DNA from: Sphingomonas bacterium
GTDB taxonomy: Bacteria; Pseudomonadota; Alphaproteobacteria; Sphingomonadales; Sphingomonadaceae
Assembly: GCF_903643065.1 (NCBI RefSeq)
Contig: NZ_CAHJWX010000117.1
Coordinates: 1-6,369 of the forward strand
DNA length: 6,369 bases
Direction of reading: 5' to 3'
Shown here in pieces: positions 1 through 6,369 of the stretch. Below the pieces are notes generated by a model. It was not told the origin of the DNA and made no database searches. It worked only from the letters and a program-made list of their open reading frames with translations. Made by a program: the position numbers and the translations under genes. The first letter of the stretch is position 1. Each line of letters begins with the position of its first letter.

Positions 1-4128
<4,128 letters not shown>

Positions 4129-4133
4129 AACTG

Positions 4134-4138
4134 CTCCT
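4134..4138 (-). promoter_or_regulatory. Ribosome binding site of rpoC
   Basis: On the minus strand the sequence reads AGGAG, then the five bases CAGTT, then ATG. This is a strong Shine-Dalgarno match at normal spacing and decides the start at 4128. The alternative in-frame ATG at 4117-4119 would lie 14 bases away. The site is about 39 bases downstream (in transcript direction) of the inverted-repeat element, so it is not part of either hairpin. Confidence 0.85.
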
Positions 4139-4177
4139 AAGCACTAGGCTTGGGTGGAATCATCATTCTGAGTTCCC

Positions 4178-4210
4178 CGTCATGCTGAACTCGTTTCAGC
4201 ATCCATGCGA
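4178..4210 (+). repeat. Left unit of the inverted pair (rpoC-proximal hairpin)
   Basis: The unit opens with CGTCA and ends with TCCATGCGA. Inside it ATGCTGAA (4182-4189) pairs perfectly with TTCAGCAT (4195-4202) around a 5-base loop, CTCGT. In the transcript this hairpin is the second one, about 49 bases before the rpoC start codon. It matches the reversed right unit except at 4183, 4184, 4192, 4200 and 4201. Confidence 0.8.
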
Positions 4211-4242
4211 CCACATCGGCGTCTCGCCTGACGTCGATCGTC

Positions 4243-4275
4243 TCGCATGGACCCTGAAACAAGTTCAGGGTGACG
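4243..4275 (-). repeat. Right unit of the inverted pair (rpoB-proximal hairpin)
   Basis: Read on the minus strand it opens with CGTCA and ends with TCCATGCGA, like the left unit read on the plus strand. ACCCTGAA (4251-4258) pairs perfectly with TTCAGGGT (4264-4271) around the 5-base loop ACAAG. It is the first hairpin in the transcript and begins 18 bases after the rpoB stop codon, so a ribosome terminating on rpoB would sit against its base. Confidence 0.8.
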
Positions 4276-4293
4276 AGGCACTGCTACTAGGCG

Positions 4294-6369
<2,076 letters not shown>

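Larger units (their letters stand above)
4175..4278. repeat. Paired REP-like inverted repeat in the rpoB-rpoC spacer
   Basis: Two copies of a 33-base unit (4178-4210 and 4243-4275) face each other across a 32-base centre. Reversing the right copy gives 28 of 33 identical positions, and the similarity extends about three more bases outward. The arms can pair with each other as one long imperfect hairpin, or each can fold alone, giving two alternative states. The centre holds a small GGCG-TCT-CGCC hairpin (4218-4228). The core words CTGAAC and GTTTCAG are of the type I recognise from palindromic repeats common between genes in sphingomonads; that is recall, not a search. It sits in the transcribed spacer, beginning 18 bases after the rpoB stop. 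No U-tract follows either stem, so it does not look like an intrinsic terminator. Possible roles are mRNA stabilisation, modulation of rpoC relative to rpoB, or none. No transposase gene is nearby. Confidence 0.85.

Noticed and set aside
4157..4168. Small palindrome GAAT-CATC-ATTC between the repeat element and the rpoC ribosome binding site
   Set aside because: Four A/T-rich base pairs are too weak to support a functional hairpin, and no second copy or associated motif is visible.
4175..4278. Intrinsic terminator between rpoB and rpoC
   Set aside because: Stable stems exist, but no run of U follows either stem in the transcript direction (GGGGAACTC follows the second), and ending transcription here would cut off essential rpoC.
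4129..4293. An independent rpoC promoter or a small gene in the spacer
   Set aside because: No convincing -35/-10 pair could be identified by eye, and no open frame with a ribosome binding site is present in the spacer.

Overview
The window is an ordinary core-genome segment. It holds the end of rpoB and almost all of rpoC, both on the minus strand, so transcription runs from high to low coordinates. The proteins are the beta and beta' subunits of bacterial RNA polymerase. Protein sequence, high GC content, strong avoidance of A/T-ending or TTA-like codons, and the style of the intergenic repeat all point to an alphaproteobacterium, most likely a member of the Sphingomonadales (Sphingomonas-like). 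This placement rests on recognition of the sequences, not on a database search.

Layout along transcription: positions 6369 to 4294 carry the C-terminal half of RpoB (691 residues, 5' end cut by the window edge, natural TAA stop). A 165-base spacer follows (4293 to 4129). Positions 4128 to 1 carry RpoC from its own ATG (1376 residues, 3' end cut by the window edge, about 50 residues missing). The rpoC frame is continuous: start and window-edge codons are in the same register and all metal-binding and catalytic motifs fall at numbers within about one residue of E. coli up to the trigger loop.

The two genes form the conserved rpoBC pair and are presumably co-transcribed; the products join the alpha dimer and omega to make core polymerase. 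The only non-routine element is in the spacer: two 33-base units in inverted orientation, each with an 8-bp stem and 5-base loop of its own, resembling the REP-like palindromes scattered through sphingomonad intergenic regions. The two units differ in ways that preserve pairing, and a 7-base direct repeat lies on both sides of the pair. No RNA genes, CRISPR arrays, transposase genes, terminator or additional genes were found. Very long open frames on the plus strand exist but are explained by codon bias of rpoB and rpoC. I do not see a previously undescribed system here.
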